Assembly: GCA_017558115.1 (NCBI GenBank) | Contig: JAFYWG010000034.1 | Location: forward strand, 1-43,593 | Origin: Alistipes sp. | GTDB taxonomy: Bacteria > Bacteroidota > Bacteroidia > Bacteroidales > Rikenellaceae | Length of the DNA: 43,593 nt | Direction of reading: 5' to 3' | In this document: positions 32,189 to 39,200 of the stretch, piece after piece | Layout of the letters: every line of letters starts with the position of its first letter | Position numbering within the stretch: position 1 is the first letter of the stretch | Program-made: the position numbers and the translations under genes | Notes under the pieces: model-generated | What the model saw: the letters and a program-made list of their open reading frames with translations, nothing else | Databases searched by the model: none | What the model was told of the DNA's origin: nothing

Positions 32189-32943
32189 TAAATAGGGTAG
32201 TCATAGTGGAGGATGAGACCGCTGCAGCGGTAAACCTCCGTAGCATGCTCAAAAGCATAAACCCCAATGTCGAGGTGCTCGACGTATTGGAGTCGGTGGA
32301 GGAGGCCGTGGAGTTCTTCTCGAAGGGCGTGGAGGCAGATGTCGTATTTATGGATATACACCTTGCCGATGGCGACTCCTTCCGTATCTTCCAGAGTGTG
32401 GACATCACCGTACCCATCATTTTCACCACCGCCTACGACGAGTATGCCCTGCAGGCATTCAAGGTAAATAGCATCGACTACCTCCTTAAGCCCTACAAAG
32501 AGGAGGACCTAAAGCGTGCCCTCGAGAAGCTACAGCGCCTAACGGCTACCGAGCGTGCCACAGCCACCGAGCGCGTGGAGGCAATGGCGACAACGGCCGA
32601 AACAGATGCGCTACGCACCATCCTCGTTCGCTTCAAGGATAAGCTCATACCCATCTCGATGGAGGATGTGGCATACTTCTACACCTTCTCGGAGCGCGTG
32701 ACGCTGACGACACTCGTTGGCGCAACATACACCATTGACAAGACTCTTGAGACGTTGACAAACATGCTCGATGCTGGAAAGTTCTTCCGTGCCAACCGCC
32801 AGTTTATCGTGTCGCGTAAGGCTGTTAAGGATATCGCCGTGTGGTTTGGCTCGCGTCTGGCACTCAATCTTGTGATAGAGCCCCCCGAGCGCATAATAAT
32901 ATCGAAGGCACGTGTACCCGAATTCAAGCGCTGGCTCCAGTAA
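32185..32943 (+). CDS. LytTR-family response regulator
   Basis: 252 residues. The receiver domain (about 1-120) has the acidic pocket VEDE, the phospho-accepting Asp in VFMDIHLADG (about residue 55), and the lysine in LLKPY. A 30-residue Ala/Thr-rich linker leads to a LytTR DNA-binding domain (about 150-250: RFKDKLIPISMEDVAYFYTF, then RANRQFIVSRKAV). It is the partner of the upstream kinase. The small secreted protein and barrel gene downstream are plausible targets, by position only. Its stop codon is the left edge of element copy 2. Confidence 0.93.
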   Translation: MINRVVIVEDETAAAVNLRSMLKSINPNVEVLDVLESVEEAVEFFSKGVEADVVFMDIHLADGDSFRIFQSVDITVPIIFTTAYDEYALQAFKVNSIDYLLKPYKEEDLKRALEKLQRLTATERATATERVEAMATTAETDALRTILVRFKDKLIPISMEDVAYFYTFSERVTLTTLVGATYTIDKTLETLTNMLDAGKFFRANRQFIVSRKAVKDIAVWFGSRLALNLVIEPPERIIISKARVPEFKRWLQ

Positions 32944-33068
32944 TTTGTTGTGATAGCGGCGCATCTGTGACGCTTCAATCAAAACCACCAATGGGACGTA
33001 CGTCAAGTACTACCCATCGGTGGTTTTTTCATGTCAGCGCCACATCTACACCACTCTGACAACAAATT
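32942..33068 (+). repeat. Inverted-repeat element copy 2
   Basis: 127 bases with perfect ends AATTTGTTGT (32942-32951) and ACAACAAATT (33059-33068). It starts inside the LytTR-gene stop codon. The centre has a stem AAAACCACCAATGGG/CCCATCGGTGGTTTT (one mismatch, 32981-33027), then more T. The inner core is GTAC-5 bases-GTAC. The stem sequence is unrelated to that of copies 1 and 4, but the position, pairing and inner GTAC core are shared. Confidence 0.8.
32981..33029 (+). terminator. Terminator-like hairpin inside element copy 2
   Basis: A 15-base-pair stem with one mismatch and a T6 tail, about 37 bases after the LytTR stop. It is a strong candidate for ending the two-component operon. Confidence 0.75.
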
Positions 33069-33091
33069 GGGGGGGTGTTAAGTGTTTAATG

Positions 33092-33191
33092 AGTTTAGGG
33101 AGTTTAGGGAGTTTAGGGAGTTTAAGGAGTTTAAGGAGTTTAAGGAGATTTCAGTACAACACTAAATTCCCTAAATTCCCTAAACTCCCTA
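33092..33191. repeat. Second inverted pair of 9-base arrays
   Basis: Three AGTTTAGGG then three AGTTTAAGG units (33092-33145). After 16 bases come three inverse units (ctaaattcc, ctaaattcc, ctaaactcc; 33162-33191). It follows element copy 2 after a short G-rich spacer. The rest of 33192-33400 has no clear gene; a doubtful 38-aa frame is listed separately. Confidence 0.75.
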
Positions 33192-33203
33192 TATTCTTTA
33201 ATC

Positions 33204-33320
33204 TTACCTCTCTTCTTTAGGCGTAAATGCCCATAGCTCCCACGTCACTTCACCACCGTGTTCCTGCCACTTCAGCCCGCAATAAGGGCGGTTGGCCGAG
33301 GGCGTAGCTCTAAATCGCAT
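33204..33320 (-). CDS. Doubtful 38-aa open frame
   Basis: A minus-strand ATG at 33320 to a TAA at 33204-33206 encodes 38 residues starting MRFRATPSANRPYCG and including EVTWELWAF, with three tryptophans. No ribosome site or promoter is evident, and it sits between a repeat array and a plus-strand promoter-like box. It may be the tail of a lost gene or chance. Confidence 0.2.
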   Translation of the reverse strand: MRFRATPSANRPYCGLKWQEHGGEVTWELWAFTPKEER

Positions 33321-33330
33321 CTTCGTAGCG

Positions 33331-33338
33331 TAACTTTG
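33331..33338 (+). promoter_or_regulatory. Possible -7 box of the 33404 gene
   Basis: TAACTTTG, 65 bases before the ATG. There is no TTG at the expected distance, so it may depend on an activator such as the nearby LytTR regulator; that is inference. Confidence 0.4.
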
Positions 33339-33403
33339 CAATAGGAAAACAGAGAAATCCTACGAAACTAAACAGAGTTATAAACCCTTTAAAACCAACA
33401 ACT

Positions 33404-33793
33404 ATGAAGAAGATGATGTTCTTAGGCCTTGTGCTATCAGTTGTATCACTCGGCTCTGCTATGGCAAACGACGCTAACCTCTCACTCGAGCGCAAGCCAA
33501 AGAGTCCAAAGAAGGTTGTAATAAATGTGAATATGCCCCCAGTGGGTGGTGGTGCGGAGCACTTCAATCCTGGCGGTTGTCCTCCTCCCCCTCCAAAGGA
33601 GTGTGATTGCAAGGTCGTAGTAAAGCACCAGAAGAGGGGTCACAACCACAGCAAATTTAATAAGCCACGCCCACCAAAGAAGCACCACTGCCGAGGTGAG
33701 CACCGAGCCGATGGCGCACCTATTGGCGCACCCGTAGGCTCTCCTGGTGGCCCAGGTGAGGTTCCCAATGGCGCTCCTGGTGGCAGAAAATAG
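33404..33793 (+). CDS. Small secreted Pro/Gly/His-rich protein
   Basis: 129 residues with a signal peptide ending SAMAN (about residue 22). The mature part is strongly basic, with CPPPPPKECDC, then HQKRGHNHSKF and PKKHHCRGEH, and a Gly/Pro tail APIGAPVGSPGGPG. Three cysteines and several histidines could bind metal, but no known motif is matched. I do not recognise a family. It lies between the LytTR operon and a large barrel whose own tail and loops are Gly/Met/Pro-rich. A terminator follows, so it is probably its own transcript. Confidence 0.7.
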   Translation: MKKMMFLGLVLSVVSLGSAMANDANLSLERKPKSPKKVVINVNMPPVGGGAEHFNPGGCPPPPPKECDCKVVVKHQKRGHNHSKFNKPRPPKKHHCRGEHRADGAPIGAPVGSPGGPGEVPNGAPGGRK

Positions 33794-33806
33794 TAACATA
33801 ATGCAT

Positions 33807-33835
33807 GGGTGTTGGGCGACTGACACCCTTTTTTT
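33807..33835 (+). terminator. Terminator after the small secreted protein
   Basis: GGGTGT/ACACCC stem with a 10-base loop and a run of seven T, 14 bases after the stop. Confidence 0.8.
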
Positions 33836-33933
33836 GCCGTTTCACCCTCCTGTAATACATTTATTAAATAAATTGTATTAAATTCGTGGCGTAATATTGT
33901 GCAATAACTGAAAAAACAAAAACATTATACAAC

Positions 33934-36915
33934 ATGAAGAGATTAATTACATTTGTTGCCTTTGTGCTCTTGGCTATTCCCGCCATGGCGCAGTCGGGTA
34001 AGGTGACAGCGCGCATCGTGGATGGCGATACCAAAGAGGGTATTATTGGTGCTATCATGGAGGTGCGCAAGGAGGGTAGCCAGGCGGCTGGTCGCCACTC
34101 AGTATCGGGTGCCGAGGGTAAGGTTACTGTATCGGGCCTCGCAGCGGGTGACTACACCGTGACCATTTCGTTCATCGGTTACGCAACGCAGACACAGAGC
34201 GTGAAACTCGAACCAAATGCCGACCTCGGCGTGGTGGAGCTTATGCCCGAGGCTGTGGCTATCGACGCCGTAGTCAAGGAGGTGCAGGCGCTACGTACAT
34301 CGCAGAATGGCGACACCGTGGCATACAACGCTGCGGCATTTAAGGTCTCGGCAGATGCCGACGTGGAGGGCCTCTTGAAGAAGATGCCTGGTATCACCAT
34401 CTCTAATGGTCAGGTAGAGGCTCAGGGTGAGCAGGTTAAGAAGATCTTCGTAGACGGCAAGGAGTTCTTTGGTGAGGATGTATCAACAGCCCTCAACTCA
34501 CTCCCCGCACAGGCGGTAGACCGCATCGAGGTGTTCAACAAGCTCTCGGATAATGCCGAGTTCTCGGGTATGGATGATGGTGAGGGCTTCAAGGCCATCA
34601 ACATCGTTACGCACTCGAATATGCGTCAGGGTGTCTTTGGTAAGGTATATGGTGGCTACGGCTATCAGCCCGATATTGATGGTGGTAGCCCAGAGCCAAA
34701 CTTCAATAACGCTGATGGCTTCGACTCGGAGGTTAGCAGCGTGACATCGCACCACAAGTTCAACCTCGGTGGTAATGTCAACATCTTCCAGGGCTCGAGC
34801 CGTATCTCGGTTATCGGTCTGTTCAACAACGTCAACCAGCAGAACTTCTCATTCGAGGATATCCTCGGCGTCACCGGTGGCGGTAGCGGTCATGGTGGCG
34901 GTATGGGCGGCGGCATGGGCATGGGTCGTGGCGTAGGCCAGTACATGGTGCGCCCCCAGAGTGGTGTTGCTCGCGTAGGCTCTATAGGTGTTCAGTACTC
35001 TGACGCGTGGGGTGAGGGCGACAAGGTTAAGCTCAACGGCTCATACTTCTTCAACGACACCAAGACACGCGATAAGAACTACCTCCAGCGTTGGTACGAG
35101 ACACCATCACCCGATGACTACCTCGAGCAGGAGGGTGAATCGGAGTCGCACAACTACAATCACCGTCTCAACGTGCGCCTCGACTGGACCATCAGCAAGA
35201 ACATGTCGTTGATGTCGCGTACGAACTTCAGCTTCCAGGGTAACGACCCCTACAGCAAGCAGTATGGTGAGCTTACGGGCGAGTCGGCAACAGAGAAGGG
35301 TCTTCCCTATGAGATGATTCTCAACGGCACAGATGCCTCATCATACTCACGCGGCTTGCGCTTTAGCGAGTTCTTGCAGTACCGCGTGAAGCTCGGTAAG
35401 GATGGTCGTACCATCACCGTGGATGGTCGCTTCTCTATGCGTAACACGCCTAAGTCGGTGACTAATAGCTTCTCTACGCTCTCTACAACCTTCGATGAAC
35501 TTACAGGTGTCACATCGCCCGTAATCCGCTACGTTTCGGCTCTCGCACCTCAGAACGAGACCGACATCAGTGCAAATGTGACATACACAGAGCCCGTGGC
35601 TAAGCATGCGCAGGTGAGCATGCAGTATCGCTTCGACATGGAGAATCAGGACATCAACAAATCTGCCTATATCACTGGTGCAGACTTCAACTTTGAGGGT
35701 CTCACTCCCGATGCTTCGCTCTCGTCATACACCGATAGCCGCAGCACGGAGCACCGCGTAGGTCCAGGCTTCCGCTGGGCGAAGAACCGCAATACCTTCA
35801 TTGCGAATGTCTACTACCAGCACTCTACGCTCGATGGCTTGGTTAAGGGCGAGAACATCAAGCGCGACTACGACCATGTGACATACTTCATGATGGGTAA
35901 CATTGCGTTCAACCCCCAGAACTCTATCCGTGTATTCATCAACTCGTACACGCATAATCCCGATGTGCGCAACTTGCAGGATATCTTCGACGTGTCTAAC
36001 GCGCAGTATATCTCTAAGGGTAATCCCAACCTTAAGTCGTCGTACAACCACCGCGTGAACTTCCACTACATCCGCTCGAACATAGAGAAGGGTCGCACCT
36101 TCATGTGGATGTTCTCGGGTAACATCACCCAGGACTACATCGGTCAGAGCATCTACTACAACAAGCCCGTGACCATTGATGGCGAGGAGTACAACCCCTT
36201 GCAGTACTCTACATACGAGAATATGAATGGCTCGAGCTCATTGCGTACGCACCTCAGCTATGGCTTCCCCATCGCGCCTATCAAGTGTAACTTGAACCTT
36301 ATGGTGGGCTACAGCTGGACACGTACACCCTCGAAGATCAACGACCAGCTCAACATAACTAACAACATGGGCTACGACGCTATGATCTCGCTCGGTAGTA
36401 ACATCTCGGAGAACATCGACTTCACAATCCAGTGGAACGGTGCCTATAACGATGCTAAGCAGTCGCTCGCGGGTAAGAACAGCAAGAACCAGTACTTCAA
36501 CCACACTGCATCGGGTACGTTGAAGTGGGTATTCTGGAAAGGCTTCACCATCACCGCAGCGGTTAACTACAACCAGTATATCGGCTTTACAAACAACTAT
36601 AACGAGGACTACCTCATCTGCAACCTCTACCTCGGTAAGAAGCTCTTCAAGAACCAGCAGGGCGAGATTCTCATCGGTGTGAACGACCTTCTTAACGAGA
36701 ATGCGGCCTTCGCGCGCACCGTGGGTAGCGGTTACACCCAGAACGCATGGAACAGCGTTGTAGGTCGCTACTTCACCGTGCAGTTCAACTACAACCTCCG
36801 TTTCTTCGGTAAGAAGGGTTCAAAGAATGCCGAGGACTACGGTATGGATGTTAAGCCCGGTATGGGCATGCCTGGAGGCTTCCCAGGTGGACGTCCTCCT
36901 ATGATGCCCAGATAA
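33934..36915 (+). CDS. Outer-membrane beta-barrel protein, Gly/Met-rich loops
   Basis: 993 residues. The signal peptide ends AMAQ (about 20). A carboxypeptidase-regulatory-like domain (about 22-105: RIVDGDTKEGIIGAIMEV, FIGYATQTQS) is followed by a plug-like region (about 125-225: LLKKMPGITI, KKIFVDGKEFFGEDV, DRIEVFNKLSDNAEF) and then a barrel. A loop near 308-330 is GGGSGHGGGMGGGMGMG, and the C-terminus is GMGMPGGFPGGRPPMMPR. Barrels of this kind with Gly/Pro-rich tails are common in Bacteroidetes; the substrate is unknown. The Met/His/Gly loops hint at metal contact, but weakly. The stop codon is the left edge of element copy 4. No SusD gene follows. Confidence 0.83.
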   Translation: MKRLITFVAFVLLAIPAMAQSGKVTARIVDGDTKEGIIGAIMEVRKEGSQAAGRHSVSGAEGKVTVSGLAAGDYTVTISFIGYATQTQSVKLEPNADLGVVELMPEAVAIDAVVKEVQALRTSQNGDTVAYNAAAFKVSADADVEGLLKKMPGITISNGQVEAQGEQVKKIFVDGKEFFGEDVSTALNSLPAQAVDRIEVFNKLSDNAEFSGMDDGEGFKAINIVTHSNMRQGVFGKVYGGYGYQPDIDGGSPEPNFNNADGFDSEVSSVTSHHKFNLGGNVNIFQGSSRISVIGLFNNVNQQNFSFEDILGVTGGGSGHGGGMGGGMGMGRGVGQYMVRPQSGVARVGSIGVQYSDAWGEGDKVKLNGSYFFNDTKTRDKNYLQRWYETPSPDDYLEQEGESESHNYNHRLNVRLDWTISKNMSLMSRTNFSFQGNDPYSKQYGELTGESATEKGLPYEMILNGTDASSYSRGLRFSEFLQYRVKLGKDGRTITVDGRFSMRNTPKSVTNSFSTLSTTFDELTGVTSPVIRYVSALAPQNETDISANVTYTEPVAKHAQVSMQYRFDMENQDINKSAYITGADFNFEGLTPDASLSSYTDSRSTEHRVGPGFRWAKNRNTFIANVYYQHSTLDGLVKGENIKRDYDHVTYFMMGNIAFNPQNSIRVFINSYTHNPDVRNLQDIFDVSNAQYISKGNPNLKSSYNHRVNFHYIRSNIEKGRTFMWMFSGNITQDYIGQSIYYNKPVTIDGEEYNPLQYSTYENMNGSSSLRTHLSYGFPIAPIKCNLNLMVGYSWTRTPSKINDQLNITNNMGYDAMISLGSNISENIDFTIQWNGAYNDAKQSLAGKNSKNQYFNHTASGTLKWVFWKGFTITAAVNYNQYIGFTNNYNEDYLICNLYLGKKLFKNQQGEILIGVNDLLNENAAFARTVGSGYTQNAWNSVVGRYFTVQFNYNLRFFGKKGSKNAEDYGMDVKPGMGMPGGFPGGRPPMMPR

Positions 36916-37057
36916 TTCCTTGTGATAATTTCTTGTGATAAGCCGCAATCTGCGGCACATCCCTAAAAGCAGACCTCCCAAGGCTGTACTATTATGTACT
37001 ATCCTTGGGAGGTCTCTTTTGTGATGCACCACATCTTACGGCTTCTGACAACAAATT
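36914..37057 (+). repeat. Inverted-repeat element copy 4, duplicated left end
   Basis: 144 bases ending ACAACAAATT (37048-37057). The left end is a 13-base tandem duplication, AATTCCTTGTGAT then AATTTCTTGTGAT, starting inside the barrel-gene stop codon. From AAGCCGCAATCTGCGGC onward it is nearly identical to copy 1, with a 12-base-pair terminator stem (36972-36983 with 37003-37014) and a GTAC-6-GTAC core. The small changes lie mostly in the loop. Confidence 0.8.
36972..37020 (+). terminator. Terminator-like hairpin inside element copy 4
   Basis: GACCTCCCAAGG/CCTTGGGAGGTC, 12 perfect pairs, then TCTTTT. It would end transcription of the 993-aa barrel gene. Confidence 0.7.
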
Positions 37058-37087
37058 GGGTAGTGGGGCGAGGGAAGAAAATTGTTG

Positions 37088-37184
37088 AGACAAAAGAGAC
37101 GAAAGAGACAAAAGAGACAGAAGAGACAAGCAGACAAGCAGACAAGCAGACAAGCAGACAAACAGACAAGCAGACAAGCAGACG
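37088..37184. repeat. Tandem array switching from 9- to 8-base units
   Basis: About four GAGACAAAA-type 9-base units (37091-37126), then about seven AGACAAGC 8-base units that run into the 94-base repeat (copy B). No spacers are present, so it is not a CRISPR array. No gene is seen in 37058-37305. Confidence 0.75.
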
Positions 37185-37256
37185 AGGGAGCGAACTGCAT
37201 TTGGGAAGCGTGTTCGTATTTGTCGTTTTGTCCGTTCGTCCGTTCGTCGTAGTTTT
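37163..37256 (-). repeat. 94-base interspersed repeat, copy B
   Basis: The reverse complement matches 25436-25530 essentially base for base. The match stops at the AAAAC end on one side and within the AGACAAGC units on the other, so the tandem units appear to be part of the repeated block. Confidence 0.85.
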
Positions 37257-37305
37257 CTCGTCCCTTACGGTTTAAATCTCTTGGGTCTCTTATATCCCTA
37301 AATAA

Positions 37306-37337
37306 AAGAGCATCAACCCTTTCGGATTAACGCTCTT
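37306..37337 (-). terminator. Terminator of the TlpA-like/meaB operon
   Basis: AAGAGC/GCTCTT outer stem with further pairing inside. On the minus strand it is followed by TTTATTT, 21 bases after the meaB stop. Confidence 0.65.
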
Positions 37338-37357
37338 ATAATCAAACCTATATCGCT

Positions 37358-38464
37358 CTATTTGAAGTAGATGTCCAGGAGCTCCTTGGCGGCGATGAAC
37401 GATGACAACTTCGCATCCAAAACCCTCTGCTCTACCTCTGCCATCTTTGCCTCAATCTCGGGGTTGTTATAGAAGCTCGACTTCAACGTCTCGTTGATAG
37501 TTTCGTACATCCAGTACTTATTCTGGCGGTTGCGGTTAGCCATAAAGTAGCCGTTGAGCTCTATATGCTGCAAGTACTGCTCCACGCCCTGCCATACCTC
37601 CTCGAGGCCTGTGCCCTCGAGCGATGAGCAGGTGTACACCTGTGGACGCCACTCCGACTCGGGCAAGGGGAAGAGGTGCAATGCACCCTGATACTGCGCC
37701 TTAGCAAGCTCCGCCTTAGTGATATTCTCGCCATCGGCCTTGGTGATAACCATCATGTCGGCCATCTCCATAATACCGCGCTTGATGCCCTGAAGCTCGT
37801 CGCCAGCACCCGATATCTGCAACATCATAAACATGTCGACCATAGAGTGTACTGCAGTCTCAGACTGTCCCACGCCCACGGTCTCGATGAAGATGACATC
37901 GTAGCCCGCAGCCTCGCACAACACGATGGTCTCGCGTGTCTTACGTGCTACGCCACCCAACGAACCCGCTGAGGGTGAGGGGCGTACAAAGATATTGGGG
38001 TTGTGGCAGATGCTCTCCATGCGTGTCTTATCGCCGAGGATTGAGCCACCGCTACGCTCCGAGCTGGGGTCGATAGCCAACACGGCCAACTTGTGGTTGT
38101 ACGACGTAACCATGTTGCCCACAGCCTCGATAAAGCTCGACTTACCAGCGCCTGGAACGCCTGTGATGCCGATGCGCACAGATCTTCCCGCATGGGGCAA
38201 GCAGCGCTCGATGATCTCCTGTGCCTGAGCATAGTGCGTGGGGTTGTTGCTCTCGATGAGCGTGATGGCCTGCGCCAAAATGGTGATGTTACCCGCGAGG
38301 ATGCCCTCTACATACTCATCCGTGGTCAAAAGGCGGCGCTTCTTGCGCACGAAATATGGGTTGACGACGGGCTTCTCCTCGACACCCTCGGTGACGTTGA
38401 GCGCGCTGTCGTGATGCTGGTCGAGATACTCCTTCTCGTAGTGTTCTATCTTGCTGAAAGCCAT
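37358..38464 (-). CDS. meaB: Methylmalonyl-CoA mutase-associated GTPase MeaB
   Basis: A 368-residue G3E-type GTPase that loads cobalamin into, and protects, methylmalonyl-CoA mutase. The P-loop is GVPGAGKSSF (about 101-110). AIDPSSERSGGSILGDKTRM is the family signature with switch region, and FIETVGVGQSE and ITKADGEN (base recognition) follow. Length is a little above the usual 320-340. The mutase genes are not in the window, but mce and the decarboxylase are 0.7-5 kb away. It is the second gene after a TlpA-like protein, 13 bases apart. Confidence 0.94.
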   Translation of the reverse strand: MAFSKIEHYEKEYLDQHHDSALNVTEGVEEKPVVNPYFVRKKRRLLTTDEYVEGILAGNITILAQAITLIESNNPTHYAQAQEIIERCLPHAGRSVRIGITGVPGAGKSSFIEAVGNMVTSYNHKLAVLAIDPSSERSGGSILGDKTRMESICHNPNIFVRPSPSAGSLGGVARKTRETIVLCEAAGYDVIFIETVGVGQSETAVHSMVDMFMMLQISGAGDELQGIKRGIMEMADMMVITKADGENITKAELAKAQYQGALHLFPLPESEWRPQVYTCSSLEGTGLEEVWQGVEQYLQHIELNGYFMANRNRQNKYWMYETINETLKSSFYNNPEIEAKMAEVEQRVLDAKLSSFIAAKELLDIYFK

Positions 38465-38477
38465 GATATAGTGTGTT

Positions 38478-38951
38478 TTATTGTTTTCGAATTTTCTCTA
38501 ACATATAGTCGTCGACGTGGTGCATAGGGCCAAACCACTCGATGCGTGAATTTTTACTACGGTAGACAACGGCAAAGGGTACATACTGGATGCCAAAGGC
38601 ATTGAGCGTGTGGTTGTTGACGTCGAATGCGAGGATGTAGTCCTCGATGTCGAGGCGCTGGATAATATCCTTGCTGTTGGCGCTATCCTCGCCCGTGATG
38701 ATGACGATGGCGCATGCAAGGTCTATCTGCTTGGCAATGGCGTTAAACTCGCGCATGGCATCGACACATGGACCGCTCTCGGAGTGTGCGAAGATGAGGC
38801 ACGTATACTCGCGGTTGTAGAGCTCGAGGATGTTGCTTATCGATGGCTCCACGCTAATGGCGGGTATGGGCTCGTCGAGGCGTATGCTCTGGGCATGTGC
38901 CGTAGCGGAAGTTGCCACAAGTAGGGCAAGTATTGCAAGGAGGCGTCTCAT
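38478..38951 (-). CDS. Secreted thioredoxin-fold protein with one cysteine (SGPC)
   Basis: 157 residues with a signal peptide ending AHAQ (about 21). The fold resembles TlpA/thioredoxin: a strand CLIFAHSES, the active-site turn SGPCVDAMREF where the usual CGPC first cysteine is serine, and the cis-proline loop GIQYVPFAVVY. With one cysteine it cannot act as a normal dithiol oxidoreductase. It may bind or form mixed disulfides, or be structural. Two further cysteines lie in the body (YTCLIF and DLACAIV). It is co-transcribed with meaB; the link is unexplained. Confidence 0.75.
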   Translation of the reverse strand: MRRLLAILALLVATSATAHAQSIRLDEPIPAISVEPSISNILELYNREYTCLIFAHSESGPCVDAMREFNAIAKQIDLACAIVIITGEDSANSKDIIQRLDIEDYILAFDVNNHTLNAFGIQYVPFAVVYRSKNSRIEWFGPMHHVDDYMLEKIRKQ

Positions 38952-38971
38952 CGGCTCTAAGGTTTAATATG

Positions 38972-39001
38972 CGAAGGTAGCGATTTTTCTGCAATAATCA
39001 A
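38972..39001 (-). promoter_or_regulatory. Promoter of the TlpA-like/meaB operon
   Basis: On the minus strand, TTG (38999-39001), 19 bases, then TACCTTCG (38972-38979), a one-base variant of TAnnTTTG. The ATG is about 21 bases downstream. Confidence 0.6.
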
Positions 39002-39116
39002 ACCCTCGGCTCTATCTTTTTTTACCTGATATGCTAAATTCGCGCTGCGACCTTGTCGTAGTATAAATTATTTGAAAAAAGAGGGTAAAATATTTCGTGC
39101 CTTCAAAAAAAATAAG

Positions 39117-39124
39117 TATCTTTG
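39117..39124 (+). promoter_or_regulatory. Promoter -7 box of mce
   Basis: TATCTTTG about 76 bases before the ATG. A TTTCG stretch about 20 bases upstream may serve as the -33 element. It is divergent from the meaB operon promoter. Confidence 0.6.
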
Positions 39125-39200
39125 GGTGATTTTTGTAGATATGTATTGTATTGACAATAACAAACAAATATTAAGTTAAACTTTATAAAAACAAAACAAA

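Noticed and set aside
33220-33330. A tRNA or structured leader before the small secreted protein gene
   Set aside because: Local stems exist, but there is no cloverleaf, T-loop or CCA-like end and no match to a riboswitch I know.
37088-37184. CRISPR-like array
   Set aside because: Units of 8-9 bases follow each other without spacers and no cas genes are nearby.
36994-37275. 93-codon open frame
   Set aside because: It starts inside the element's hairpin and runs through the ETKETKETK-type array; an artefact of tandem repeats.
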